Assembly: GCA_030430845.1 (NCBI GenBank)
Contig: JAUIKE010000010.1
Coordinates: 1-64,000, forward strand
Length of the DNA stretch: 64,000 nucleotides
Direction of reading: 5' to 3'
Source: Bacteroidia bacterium
GTDB taxonomy: Bacteria; Bacteroidota; Bacteroidia; Chitinophagales; Saprospiraceae
Positions within the stretch are counted from its first letter, which is position 1; each line of letters starts with the position of its first letter. This document shows positions 34,042 through 42,355 of the stretch, in pieces. The translations under genes were made by a program, and so were the position numbers. Under the pieces are notes generated by a model. The model did no database searches. It was given only the letters and a program-made list of their open reading frames with translations, and had not been told where the DNA came from.

Positions 34042-34758
34042 ATGCGAAAAGGACTTTTATTCGTGATGATGATCCAACTATTTGCCTGTACGTCCGCTGA
34101 ACTCCAGAATACACTGGGCGGTTTATTGAAAGCCGGTAGTGAAATTACCGGCCAGGAGGCAGGTATGGGTCTTAAGGAAGCCTTGAATATTGGTATCACT
34201 AAGGGAGCGGAAAAACTTTCCCAGACTGACGGCTATTACAAAAGTGTATACAAGATCCTGCTTCCGGAAGAGGCAGAAGCCGTAGCCAAAAAACTCAGAG
34301 GTGTTCCAGGTTTTGCTTCCTTTGAAGAAGACATCGTCGAAAAGATCAACCGTGGAGCCGAAGATGCTGCTAAAAAAGCAGCGCCTATTTTTGTAGATGC
34401 CATCAAGGCCATGACCTTTGATGATGCTATGAATATTCTTATGGGGGCCGACACGGCGGCGACGACTTATCTGAAGTCATCCACTTATCAAAACCTCTAT
34501 AATGAATTTAATCCGGTCATAGTTGAATCACTGGATAAGTTCGATGCTCGTAAGGTATGGTCGGATGCCATCAATACTTACAATAAAATTCCTTTTACCA
34601 AAAAGGCTAATCCCGATCTGGACGATTACGTCACCACCCGGGCCCTGATTGGCTTATTCGATATGGTGAAAAAAGAGGAGTTGAACATCCGTGAGAATGT
34701 CAGTGCCCGAACCTCGGATTTGCTGAAGAAGGTGTTTGCTAAGCAGGATAATAAGTAG
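34042..34758 (+). CDS. DUF4197 family lipoprotein
   Basis: This 238-residue protein has a lipoprotein-type signal (MRKGLLFVMMIQLFACTSAE, Cys16). The rest is helical and matches the DUF4197 pattern: GLKEALNIGITKGAEKL, LLPEEAEAVAKKLRGVPG, INRGAEDAAKKAAPIFVDAIKAMTFDDAMNILMGADTAATTYL, and TTRALIGLFDMVKKEELNIRENVSARTSDLLKKVF at the end. The function is not known. It probably sits in the periplasm attached to a membrane. A composite palindromic element begins 16 bp after the stop. Confidence 0.92.
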   Translation: MRKGLLFVMMIQLFACTSAELQNTLGGLLKAGSEITGQEAGMGLKEALNIGITKGAEKLSQTDGYYKSVYKILLPEEAEAVAKKLRGVPGFASFEEDIVEKINRGAEDAAKKAAPIFVDAIKAMTFDDAMNILMGADTAATTYLKSSTYQNLYNEFNPVIVESLDKFDARKVWSDAINTYNKIPFTKKANPDLDDYVTTRALIGLFDMVKKEELNIRENVSARTSDLLKKVFAKQDNK

Positions 34759-34774
34759 AAATTAAAATTTTAAT

Positions 34775-34927
34775 GAGGCTGTCTCATAAGTCTTTCAGCC
34801 TTATTTGCTAGCCAATTATATTTTTTTAAGGGATGTTTTTTAGAGCCCGGACGGGCTCTAAAAAACATCCCTTAAAAAGAATCATATGGGGCTGCTCATA
34901 ACGACGAAGGAGTTATGAGACAGCCCC
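34775..34927. repeat. Composite nested palindromic element C
   Basis: The outer arms GGCTGTCTCATAA (34777-34789) and TTATGAGACAGCC (34913-34925) are exact complements. The inner hairpin has perfect 27-bp arms (34823-34849 and 34852-34878, outer part TTAAGGGATG, core TAGAGCCCG). AATTATATTTTT precedes it and AAAGAATCATATGGGG follows. It has the same architecture as elements A, B and D with a different inner stem. Confidence 0.88.
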
Positions 34928-34941
34928 ATTCTTTTTTTATA

Positions 34942-34949
34942 TATCTTTG
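34942..34949 (+). promoter_or_regulatory. -7 promoter element after element C
   Basis: TATCTTTG (34942-34949) matches TAnnTTTG and lies 15 bp beyond the end of element C and 26 bp before the start codon at 34975. The -33 position would fall inside the element's right end. Confidence 0.5.
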
Positions 34950-34974
34950 TGGGCTGAAAAAAAAGAGGAAAAAT

Positions 34975-36135
34975 ATGATTAAAGTTGGAGTAATCGGGAG
35001 CGGATCTATGGGTACCGGAATTGCCCAGGTAGCCGCTACGGCAGGTCATGAAGTACATCTGTATGATAACAATCCAAGTGCATTGGATAGATCGGAAGCC
35101 TTTATCAATAAAATAATGAGTAGGCTGGTTGAAAAAGGGCGTTTGCAGCCGGAAGAGGCCGAGGCCATCAAGGGTCGTATCCATTACCAGAATAATCTGT
35201 TTGCCTGTTCGGATGCCTCCTTGATCATTGAAGCTATTGTAGAAAATCTGGATGTCAAAAAACAGATTTTTGAAACCTTAGAAGATGCAGTTAGCGAAGA
35301 TACCATTCTGGCAACGAATACCTCTTCTCTCTCCATTGCTGCCATCGCTGCTGCCTGTAAAAAGCCGGAACGCGTCATCGGGATCCATTTCTTTAACCCA
35401 GCTGCTTTAATGAAGTTGGTTGAGATCGTGCCGGCTGTGCAAACTTCTGAAGAAACGCAGGAAAAGGCCACGCAAATAATCGAAAGCTGGGGGAAAACAA
35501 CCGTTCTGGCAAAAGATACGCCTGGGTTTATAGTGAATAGGGTAGCTCGTCCCTTTTATGGAGAAGCCTTACGGATACTGGAAGAAGGATTGGCCGATGT
35601 GCCTACCATTGATTGGGCCTTGACTCACATCGGTGGCTTCAAAATGGGACCTTTTACCCTCATGGATTATATTGGTAATGATATCAACTATACAGTCACA
35701 GAAACGGTTTTCGAAGCCTTCTATTACGATCAGCGCTATCGTCCCTCCTTTACCCAAAAAAGAATGATGGAAGCCGGATTTTTAGGAAAAAAATCCGGAC
35801 GGGGGTTCTACGACTATTCGGAAGGAGCCCAAAATCCAGCCCCCAATGAGGACGCAGAAAAAGGAAACGAAATCTTTACTCGTATTCTATATATGTTGAT
35901 CAATGAAGCAGCCGATGCAGCCTATCTGAATATTGCCTCCCCCGGAGATATAGATTTGGCCATGACAAAAGGGGTGAACTACCCTAAGGGACTTCTTCAG
36001 TGGGCAGATGAAATCGGGATTCAAAGATGTGTAAATGGTATGGATCGCTTGTATACAGAATACCTGGAAGATCGTTACCGTTGCAGCCCCTTATTGCGAA
36101 AGCTGGCTCGCACAGGAAAAGGGTTTTTTAAATAA
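34975..36135 (+). CDS. 3-hydroxyacyl-CoA (3-hydroxybutyryl-CoA) dehydrogenase
   Basis: This 386-residue protein starts at ATG 34975 (MIKVGVIGSGSMGTGIAQV); a GAGGA sequence 8 bp upstream could serve as a ribosome binding site. It has the Rossmann motif GxGxMG, then TNTSSLSIAAIAAACKKPERVIGIHFFNPAALMKLVEIV (catalytic His near residue 140) and TPGFIVNRVARPFYGEALRIL. A second C-terminal 3HCDH-type repeat covers ~290-386 (NEAADAAYLNIASPGDIDLAMTKGVNYPKG). It oxidises 3-hydroxyacyl-CoA with NAD+ in fatty-acid or phenylacetate-type beta-oxidation. The duplicated C-terminal domain is as in PaaH-like enzymes. ATPase or thiolase partners are not adjacent. Confidence 0.92.
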   Translation: MIKVGVIGSGSMGTGIAQVAATAGHEVHLYDNNPSALDRSEAFINKIMSRLVEKGRLQPEEAEAIKGRIHYQNNLFACSDASLIIEAIVENLDVKKQIFETLEDAVSEDTILATNTSSLSIAAIAAACKKPERVIGIHFFNPAALMKLVEIVPAVQTSEETQEKATQIIESWGKTTVLAKDTPGFIVNRVARPFYGEALRILEEGLADVPTIDWALTHIGGFKMGPFTLMDYIGNDINYTVTETVFEAFYYDQRYRPSFTQKRMMEAGFLGKKSGRGFYDYSEGAQNPAPNEDAEKGNEIFTRILYMLINEAADAAYLNIASPGDIDLAMTKGVNYPKGLLQWADEIGIQRCVNGMDRLYTEYLEDRYRCSPLLRKLARTGKGFFK

Positions 36136-36144
36136 AGAAAAAAT

Positions 36145-36338
36145 ATGAGTCATCCCCTATTTTTTTAAAAGAGGGTTTAAGAAAATAGACTATTCAACTA
36201 AGCCTTGATTTTCAATTAGTTGCTCGTTGTCCGTTGCTCGTTTCCGCGATTAAACGAGCAACGGACAACGAACAACAATGACTAAATAATTGAAAAGCAA
36301 GACTTTATAAATTGCTTCAAAAATTCGGGATGATTCAT
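36145..36338. repeat. ~195-bp palindromic element F
   Basis: It is bounded by ATGAGTCATCCC (36145-36156) and GGGATGATTCAT (36327-36338). Inside, 25-bp arms (36219-36243 and 36252-36276, core CGTTGTCCGTTGCTCGTTT) differ at one base, and the stem continues outward through TTTTCAATTA / TAATTGAAAA. Element G at 53810-54011 is a second copy. Both fill the gap between a plus gene's stop and a minus gene's stop. Confidence 0.88.
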
Positions 36339-36339
36339 G

Positions 36340-39300
36340 TTATTTCTTTACAAATACTTTATGCTCATTCTGTAGCCGCAGAAAATAAATCCCGGCAGGC
36401 AGGGTACTTACATTCATTCCCGTTAACTGCTGACCGGGAAGAATGTCTTGTTTGCTGGATCGGATGATCCGGCCGTCTGATGAAAGAACCTGAAGGATCA
36501 GGTTTTTTATGGACGCTTTGGAATCTATTTGGATATTTAGAAAATCATCGACGGGATTAGGGTACAGTTTGATCTTTATTTTTTCCCGGAAACTTATATC
36601 TTCGGAGGTGGTGAGGGGGCCGAGTGAACTGACCGTAGTGCCTAATTCTTTTGCTCTGGCACAGGCGACGTCGCCCTGATCACTATTAATACAGACTTCG
36701 GTATCATAGTAATAAAGATCCATGAATTCAATGTCGTAGATGCTCCAACCAATTCCATCTTCATACGGATCACTTGAAGGTTCGCTATCCGATTGAAACT
36801 GAAAACGGACCCGGATTTCTTTCCCAATGTAATTGCTTAGGTCAATAATACTTTCCTGTTCTTCGGGCTGATGCCCCCAAAAACCTCCCTGGTCGTGTAA
36901 AAGAAAAGTTGAAAAGTCAATTTCTCCATCGTATCCGTTGCGTAAAAATTGATTGGAAGAAACAGCTTCCCAACTCTGCCCTCCGTCTTGCGAAACCTCT
37001 ACCAGCCCTGCGTCACTGACGGGTTCGGTTACATAAGAATGGTGAAAGCGTAAAACCGGCAATTGCCCGCTGATCGGAATATCCTTTTGCAGCTCTAAAA
37101 AGTGAGAATTGGTGCGTTGACTATTGGGGACAAACCAGGAGTCTCTTAGTACAGGCAAAGTGTCCGTTACCAATCGCCAACCACGCCCCCCTGACCTGGC
37201 AATTACTTCCCAGTTCATTACCCCATCGGAAAAATCGTCGAAATAAATTCTGCCTGACCCCAATTCGGGAGATGTTTGTACAAAGTATTGTATGCTTACC
37301 TCTTTTCCAGGATCAATCTGACCTATTTTAAAGGTAAGTTGTCGTCCGTTTTGACTGATTAAGTCAGCTCCATTGATAGCAAATGGAATTAAATTGGCTC
37401 CCTCGGGTAGTTGATCCTGGATGATCAACTCGCTTACAAGGGATGGTTTGTCGTTCCTGATTTCGATTTTGTACCGAATAGGCTCGCCGGGATCTATACT
37501 GGTATTAACTGCCGTCTTGCTAATCTTTAGCTCTTGAATGCAGCTGGGAAAAACGTCAAATGCTTCTGTTCCGTCTTTTCGGTCATCTGAATCGCCTTGC
37601 TCGGCACTCCAGCCCAGCCCTCTTTGCGCAAATACACTCCAAATCAGACATTGGTTAGCCCCCTTAAAGTTGATCGAGTCGGCTTTCAAAATGGCATCGC
37701 GACCATCAATAAATCCTGGCCGGCAAGCTTGTAATTTCAGGGCATCCATGACTAATTGTATGGCCATGTTATTTCCACCCTGCCCATTAAACAGGTCGGG
37801 GTCCCAGCCGTATTGATCAGAAAAAGCCCAGTATAGGTCCCAAAGCATGCCGGCCCATATTTCTCCCAGTTCATGGGGCCCGGAAGTATGGATGATATCT
37901 TTGTACGTAAATTCGTTAATTTGTTTGGATGGAGAATAAGGACGCCTTCGGATCCCTCCGCTGAACGCCTGACTACCGTTGGCGTAATTTCCGATACCTC
38001 TGGTTCGATGCTCTGGTGCGGCAGATGGGGTGGTCATGACCAAACCGAAAAAGTCACTCCAGCCTTCCCCCATTTGTTCATCATTTCTGAGACAGCCAAT
38101 AGTTGATGGGCCGCCAGTGAGTCTGGTAGAAATCCCATGCGCATATTCGTGTGCAATAACGCCGTTGTCAAAGCTGCCGTCCAGACTTTCTGGGTTCTCT
38201 TTAGGTCTTTGGAAATTGACCTCAATCTTTTCTTCTCCGGCATTTATAATTCTTTCAGCCGTAGAGCTTGATACAATTAGGGTAGGAATATGAATGGGTT
38301 CAACAGGCGTTCCCCTGACCGGGAATACAGAATTCTGGTGGTTAACAATAATGACTGCCTTGGCGCCGGCCTTCTGAGCATTCAGCACCTTAGTAGTGAA
38401 CGGGCACTTACCTCTATAGATAAGGGCCACCTTACCTGCTAATTCTTCTTTATTAATAATAGTTTCGCAAGCAGTGGATGGTGCTTCACTTGCATCCCTT
38501 GCCTGAACAACCTGACCCCTGATCTCTAAGTTGTCAATAGCAGGGCCAAATTCAGCTTCCCCTGCGAGGTAGGAACCTCGGATGGAGGGTGGACTTTCGA
38601 CATTTAAGAAATGGGAACTTCTTCTGTCCCATAAATACATTTGCATGCGACTTTTGCTTCCGTCGGGCAAGGGCAGGAAATTAGCGTTGTTAAAACCAGA
38701 GCCATCCATGGCTTCGGTGATGATCTCGTCTTCATCCTGTCCTCCACGGCCATAATTATTGTTTTGAAAATTACCGGCTTGTTCATCAAAACCATAATAG
38801 TAAGCAAAATCATGAACCAGATTTCCGGCGTAGAACAATTGGGTAAGTGCAGCTTCTCTATTAAAATTCGGCTCTTTTTCCGGATCGAATGGAAAATTAA
38901 AATTGAGATCTTGCTTAAAGATTTCATCTCCATCGGGTTGATTGTTGTCCAAAGTGTCAAAGTAAGCATAGACATTGTTGCCTTTTGTGGTGAAAAACTC
39001 TGGTCCGTTTACTGCATTTGTATCGTGCCAGCCATAGGGAGAGGCCAATGGATCAGCAGGGTCGACCAGCAAGCGTCGTTCGCCGTGGATGGGACTTTCT
39101 ATCGGGAATGGAAAAACCAGGTAGGAAGCGCTGTTTTGCTCCCTGTAAGAAGGGGAGGGCGTCCACTGCTGTGGAAAGCAGTCCGGAGTTTCGTAAGAAG
39201 GTGTATCATATAGCTCCGTATTTTTTTGTTCAAAGGTGCAGTACAGCGTTAAGTTTTCCTGCTCAAGCACCTCACCCGTTCGGGCATCTATTTGGAAGCT

Positions 39301-39867
39301 CCAGTAATCAGACTGCCCGACTGGATAAATGCCTATTTCCCAACTCAGTAGCAACCGATCTTTGACTGGGAAATAGTTTAGCTGAACGGGTATATCCATT
39401 TGGCTGATGCTTCCCTTGTCAAAGAGAAAGGAGTGCTGATCGGTTTGTCGGATCAACATGCCTGATTTCGAAGGAGGAGCTTGTAGTAATTGTAATGTCG
39501 TAAAAAGGGCTTTCTTTGCGCTGATCAAGGGGCCGGCCATGTCGATTCGATTAATAATCGATGGCTGGAAGTGGACAGCATGGTGAAGAATTTTGCCATC
39601 CTCCGACAAGTGAATGCCGGATATGGCGTTGTGGATGGGGATTCCCTGATGTCGTTGTTGAAGATAAATATGTTGGACTTGATTATGCTTGGTAGTATAA
39701 TCGTCTCTGATGGAAATATCCCCTACGTCCTCTTTCTGCAGCCCCCACTTTGAGTAAAACTGATGTACAAAATCCAGCGCTTTTTCTTGATGATCAGCTT
39801 TTTGAGCCTGAACACCCAGAAAAAGCATTAGAAAGCTGGCAGTGAGAGAGAGTATTCGTACATTCAT
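36340..39867 (-). CDS. M36 (fungalysin-type) metalloprotease with PA insert and T9SS C-terminal domain
   Basis: This 1175-residue secreted protein has a signal peptide (1-21). A propeptide (~25-215, FTP-like with SLTASF...HLSEDGKILHH) precedes the M36 catalytic domain with the zinc site HEYAHG (~575), downstream Glu in GEGWSDFFG (~605), and a PA domain inserted before it (~440-545, GKVALIYRGKCPFTTKVLNAQ). After ~790 comes a DUF11/CARDB-like domain, then a jelly-roll/MAM-like domain (~870-1065). The C-terminal T9SS sorting domain (~1085-1175) has KLYPNPVDDFLNIQI and GIYFLRLQNEHKVFVKK. It should be an extracellular zinc endopeptidase released through T9SS, with the sorting domain removed. Confidence 0.95.
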   Translation of the reverse strand: MNVRILSLTASFLMLFLGVQAQKADHQEKALDFVHQFYSKWGLQKEDVGDISIRDDYTTKHNQVQHIYLQQRHQGIPIHNAISGIHLSEDGKILHHAVHFQPSIINRIDMAGPLISAKKALFTTLQLLQAPPSKSGMLIRQTDQHSFLFDKGSISQMDIPVQLNYFPVKDRLLLSWEIGIYPVGQSDYWSFQIDARTGEVLEQENLTLYCTFEQKNTELYDTPSYETPDCFPQQWTPSPSYREQNSASYLVFPFPIESPIHGERRLLVDPADPLASPYGWHDTNAVNGPEFFTTKGNNVYAYFDTLDNNQPDGDEIFKQDLNFNFPFDPEKEPNFNREAALTQLFYAGNLVHDFAYYYGFDEQAGNFQNNNYGRGGQDEDEIITEAMDGSGFNNANFLPLPDGSKSRMQMYLWDRRSSHFLNVESPPSIRGSYLAGEAEFGPAIDNLEIRGQVVQARDASEAPSTACETIINKEELAGKVALIYRGKCPFTTKVLNAQKAGAKAVIIVNHQNSVFPVRGTPVEPIHIPTLIVSSSTAERIINAGEEKIEVNFQRPKENPESLDGSFDNGVIAHEYAHGISTRLTGGPSTIGCLRNDEQMGEGWSDFFGLVMTTPSAAPEHRTRGIGNYANGSQAFSGGIRRRPYSPSKQINEFTYKDIIHTSGPHELGEIWAGMLWDLYWAFSDQYGWDPDLFNGQGGNNMAIQLVMDALKLQACRPGFIDGRDAILKADSINFKGANQCLIWSVFAQRGLGWSAEQGDSDDRKDGTEAFDVFPSCIQELKISKTAVNTSIDPGEPIRYKIEIRNDKPSLVSELIIQDQLPEGANLIPFAINGADLISQNGRQLTFKIGQIDPGKEVSIQYFVQTSPELGSGRIYFDDFSDGVMNWEVIARSGGRGWRLVTDTLPVLRDSWFVPNSQRTNSHFLELQKDIPISGQLPVLRFHHSYVTEPVSDAGLVEVSQDGGQSWEAVSSNQFLRNGYDGEIDFSTFLLHDQGGFWGHQPEEQESIIDLSNYIGKEIRVRFQFQSDSEPSSDPYEDGIGWSIYDIEFMDLYYYDTEVCINSDQGDVACARAKELGTTVSSLGPLTTSEDISFREKIKIKLYPNPVDDFLNIQIDSKASIKNLILQVLSSDGRIIRSSKQDILPGQQLTGMNVSTLPAGIYFLRLQNEHKVFVKK

Positions 39868-40369
39868 CTTTTAAAGAATTTACCTATAAAAGGTAATAAT
39901 TAATTCAAGTTGCATTAGGTCCGAACATGGATAATTGAAAACTAAGGCTGCAATATACTGAGGTTAGCAGCGTAGTTTCGCTAATGGCTAATTGAACTAC
40001 CATATTGTCTTATTGACAAAGAGTCCCGGAGGGACGAAACATCGGTAACCGTGGGCGCCAGCCCACGGACAAAGATGCCCTCACCTCGAGGGAGCCCCAG
40101 CGGGGCGGCACACCTGACAGTATCCAGGCAGGTGTGCCGCCCCGCTGGGGCTCTATGAAGTTTAGTATGCGCTTTTCCCCATGCTGAAGCATGGGGTTAC
40201 CGATGTTTCGTCCCTCCGGGACTCTTTATACAAAAAATAATCTTCCGGTAGAGCTCATTACTAAAAGGTAATTATCATTGTACAGGCCTGTCACAACTTG
40301 TGTTAATTAATAAATTGCTTTGACTTTTAGCAAAAAAAGGCCACTATTTTATAATAGCCGACATTTTTT
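39868..40369. other. 500-bp intergenic region dominated by a REP-like element
   Basis: There is no credible gene. ~150 bp of AT-rich DNA precedes the element at 40018-40227. After it, ~140 bp leads to rlmB with AAAGGTAAT-type sequence on both sides of the element (39890s and 40260s) and an AT-rich dyad (CTATTTTATAATAG, 40344-40357) directly before rlmB. Confidence 0.6.
40018..40227. repeat. REP-like 210-bp inverted-repeat element
   Basis: Perfect 33-bp outer arms (40018-40050 and 40195-40227; AAAGAGTCCCGGAGGGACG...) enclose three more hairpins: GTGGGC/GCCCAC (40051-40066), 25-bp perfect GC-rich arms (40092-40116 and 40129-40153, GAGCCCCAGCGGGG core) and CCCCATGCT/AGCATGGGG (40177-40196). It is far more GC-rich than its surroundings. 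Elements of this look are scattered in many Bacteroidota genomes (from memory). No transposase is present. Confidence 0.88.
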
Positions 40370-41107
40370 ATGAAAGACAAGAACATAATATATGGGCGTC
40401 ATCCGGTCATAGAAGCCATAAAGACAGGAACGACTATCGACAAATTAATGCTCCAGCAGGGACTGAGAGGGGAATTTGAAAAAGAAGTGCGACAGTTAAG
40501 CAAGGAGCATAATATTCCTGTGCAGGTGGTGCCGAAGGAAAGGCTCAATAAGTTTACGCGTTCCAATCATCAGGGGATTATAGGTTTTGTATCGGCTATC
40601 CGGTACTATTCACTGGAGGACGTCTTGCCTATGTTGTATGAGAAAGAGGAAGCTCCCCTGATATTGATATTAGATGGCATTACGGATGTTCGGAATATGG
40701 GGGCTATTGCTCGTTCAGCGGAAGTGTTGGGGGCACATACCTTAGTCGTACCCAAAAAAGGCAGTGCCATGATAGGCCCTGATGCAGTCAAAACCTCTGC
40801 CGGAGCCTTAAATATCCTGCCGGTTTGCAGAGAAAACAGTCTGGTAAAAGCGGTACAATATCTCCAGGACTCCGGGATCCAGGTTTTGGCCAGTGATTTG
40901 AAAGCGGCCAAAACCTTATCGGAGATCGATTTAAATTTACCCACCGCTATTATTGTGGGAGCAGAAGGTAAAGGCACCAGCCCAGCTCTGATCCAGGAAG
41001 CGAATGAACACTTCATAATCCCACAAAAAGGGCAAACAGATTCTTTGAATGTGTCAGTAGCTACCGGCATTATGCTGTACGAAGCTTTACAACAACGCAA
41101 TAAGTAA
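40370..41107 (+). CDS. rlmB: 23S rRNA 2'-O-methyltransferase, TrmH/SpoU family
   Basis: This 245-residue protein has an N-terminal substrate-binding domain IIYGRHPVIEAIKTGTTIDKL (~5-25) and a SPOUT knot domain with motif 1 ILDGITDVRNMGAIARSAEVLG (~100-121), motif 2 IIVGAEGKGTSP (~193-204) and motif 3 IPQKGQTDSLNVSVATGIMLYEAL (~218-241). It methylates the ribose of a 23S rRNA guanosine (G2251 in E. coli) using SAM. A related rRNA/tRNA target is possible within the family. It is monocistronic and followed by an inverted repeat. Confidence 0.93.
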   Translation: MKDKNIIYGRHPVIEAIKTGTTIDKLMLQQGLRGEFEKEVRQLSKEHNIPVQVVPKERLNKFTRSNHQGIIGFVSAIRYYSLEDVLPMLYEKEEAPLILILDGITDVRNMGAIARSAEVLGAHTLVVPKKGSAMIGPDAVKTSAGALNILPVCRENSLVKAVQYLQDSGIQVLASDLKAAKTLSEIDLNLPTAIIVGAEGKGTSPALIQEANEHFIIPQKGQTDSLNVSVATGIMLYEALQQRNK

Positions 41108-41109
41108 AA

Positions 41110-41147
41110 GTACGATAGGCAGTGGTGTCAGCCACGGCCTATCGTAC
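41110..41147. repeat. Inverted repeat after rlmB
   Basis: GTACGATAGGC (41110-41120) pairs with GCCTATCGTAC (41137-41147), and the inner GTGG/CCAC continues the stem. It begins 3 bases after the rlmB stop. There is no T tract. Confidence 0.8.
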
Positions 41148-41297
41148 CAAAACTAAAACTCCCAGACAGCAAGGCAATTGCATCCGGGAGCAGAAACTCT
41201 AATCTCGGGAATTAATTCGTAAAACGTACTGAATTGCAATGTACTCCTATGGAAATTGACTGATTTACTTTTTAAAAAAATAAAATTGACTGGCCAA

Positions 41298-41312
41298 TCC
41301 GCCTCAGGCGGA
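41298..41312. repeat. TCCGCCTnAGGCGGA palindrome
   Basis: TCCGCCTCAGGCGGA followed by TGAGGCAGCC. The same 15-mer pattern occurs at 42319-42333 and 45634-45648 and, with one change, near 22056 within element A. Here it appears as a fragment of the composite element family. Confidence 0.7.
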
Positions 41313-41340
41313 TGAGGCAGCCACCATATCTCTTCAGAAG

Positions 41341-42078
41341 TTAAAGGTCACTAATTTTGCGAATAACCTCATAGATACGCGTATACTCATTCACTTCTTC
41401 TTCGAAAGGGTCATGCTCCAGATGGTTAGCGGAGATCAATTTCAGGGCAGCGACGCGACCCCTGGCATCGGTAATTTTTTGGAGGTATTTGATCCAGAGA
41501 GAGCCATTACTCTTAACGGCGTATATCTTGTTATCTCTAATTTCTTGCATGCTGCTGATCTGGCGGCAGATCACAATGTCGCCATTCATGATCACGGGCT
41601 CCATACTGTTACCGTTAATAGGGAAGGCAACTAAACCATGGCCCGAAACACCGGGTAGACTGAAATATTCGTAATCTTCACTGGCAAAACTACTTGTATC
41701 CACAGCTGTACCTGCAAAGGCTTCTGTCGTGGTGAAAAGAATATTACCGCCATATATTTTCACATCATCTTCAACCATAACCCCTCTGGGAAGATCCATG
41801 CCAAAGGGCGTTCCGATACCATCTAGCATGTATGATTCATTGACGCCGTATTCCTGACAAAGAGTGCGGGCATGACGGTAGTCAATACAGCGTTTATCAT
41901 CCGGATTGAGGAATGCGCGGATAATATGGCCATAAGCCCGATTTCCTAAGATCTTCTCCGCAAAATCTCCCATCCCTTTTCCACTACGATCGTTTTTAAC
42001 AATATCTCCGCGCTCTTCCAGTAAACCAAATACTTTTCTGAATCGATTGTTAAGTTCTAAACGGTCTTCCCGAATCAT
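41341..42078 (-). CDS. S24 (LexA-like) transcriptional repressor
   Basis: This 245-residue protein has an N-terminal DNA-binding region (~1-85; GMGDFAEKILGNRAYGHIIRAFLNPDDKRCIDYRHARTL). A hinge contains EAFAGTAVD (~120), a plausible Ala-Gly self-cleavage site. The S24 domain has catalytic Ser in FPINGNSMEPVIMNGD (~155) and Lys in YAVKSNGSLWIKYL (~190). LexA/CI-type repressors cleave themselves when RecA is activated, or act as simple S24 regulators. A dyad just upstream of its start (42091-42112) is a candidate autoregulatory operator. No prophage or umuDC genes are adjacent. Confidence 0.85.
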   Translation of the reverse strand: MIREDRLELNNRFRKVFGLLEERGDIVKNDRSGKGMGDFAEKILGNRAYGHIIRAFLNPDDKRCIDYRHARTLCQEYGVNESYMLDGIGTPFGMDLPRGVMVEDDVKIYGGNILFTTTEAFAGTAVDTSSFASEDYEYFSLPGVSGHGLVAFPINGNSMEPVIMNGDIVICRQISSMQEIRDNKIYAVKSNGSLWIKYLQKITDARGRVAALKLISANHLEHDPFEEEVNEYTRIYEVIRKISDL

Positions 42079-42090
42079 AATAATAATGTG

Positions 42091-42112
42091 TTGTGATCTA
42101 ATATGACCACAA
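42091..42112. promoter_or_regulatory. Candidate operator of the S24 repressor
   Basis: TTGTGATC (42091-42098) and GACCACAA (42105-42112) form an 8-bp dyad with one mismatch around a 6-bp AT spacer. It lies 13-34 bp upstream of the repressor's start codon, where a LexA-like autorepressor would bind. Binding is inferred from position and symmetry only. Confidence 0.5.
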
Positions 42113-42190
42113 GTTAAAACAAAAAATGTTTAAAAACAAATAATTTTAACGTTTTTGTTGAAGAAACAAATGTGTGTAAAGGAGAGGGGG

Positions 42191-42355
42191 GAGGCTGTCG
42201 AAAAAGACCTACGGCCTTTTTCGACAGCCTATAATATTCTTTCCTGCCGGCCGGCAGGCGGGTAAGAGGTGTTTTTCATTAAAAGCACCTCTTAAAAAAA
42301 ATTCTATGGGGCATCGAATCCGCCTTAGGCGGACGAAGGAGTTATGAGACAGCCC
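42191..42355. repeat. Composite nested palindromic element B, overlapping a gene end
   Basis: It comprises AGGCTGTCGAAAAAG (42192-42206) with its complement at 42216-42230, ATAATATTCTTT, the palindrome CCTGCCGGCCGGCAGG (42243-42258), a TAAGAGGTG/CACCTCTTA hairpin (42263-42294), AAAATTCTATGGGG, TCCGCCTTAGGCGGA (42319-42333) and the end TTATGAGACAGCCCC (42342-42356). The parts recur in elements A, C and D. Its right end forms the last codons and stop of the acetyltransferase gene. Confidence 0.85.

Noticed and set aside
33906..34100. 64-codon plus-strand frame with a hydrophobic stretch before the DUF4197 gene
   Set aside because: It overlaps the signal-peptide region of the DUF4197 lipoprotein gene in another frame by ~60 bases; the overlapped part is plainly coding in the lipoprotein frame, and no start signal is evident.
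40010..40192. 60-codon minus-strand frame inside the REP-like element
   Set aside because: The frame exists only because the palindromic element lacks stops; its product is low-complexity and depends on the repeat arms.
40320..40355. TTGACT...TATAAT sigma-70-like promoter before rlmB
   Set aside because: The spacing is 24 bp, too long, and this phylum uses a different promoter consensus.
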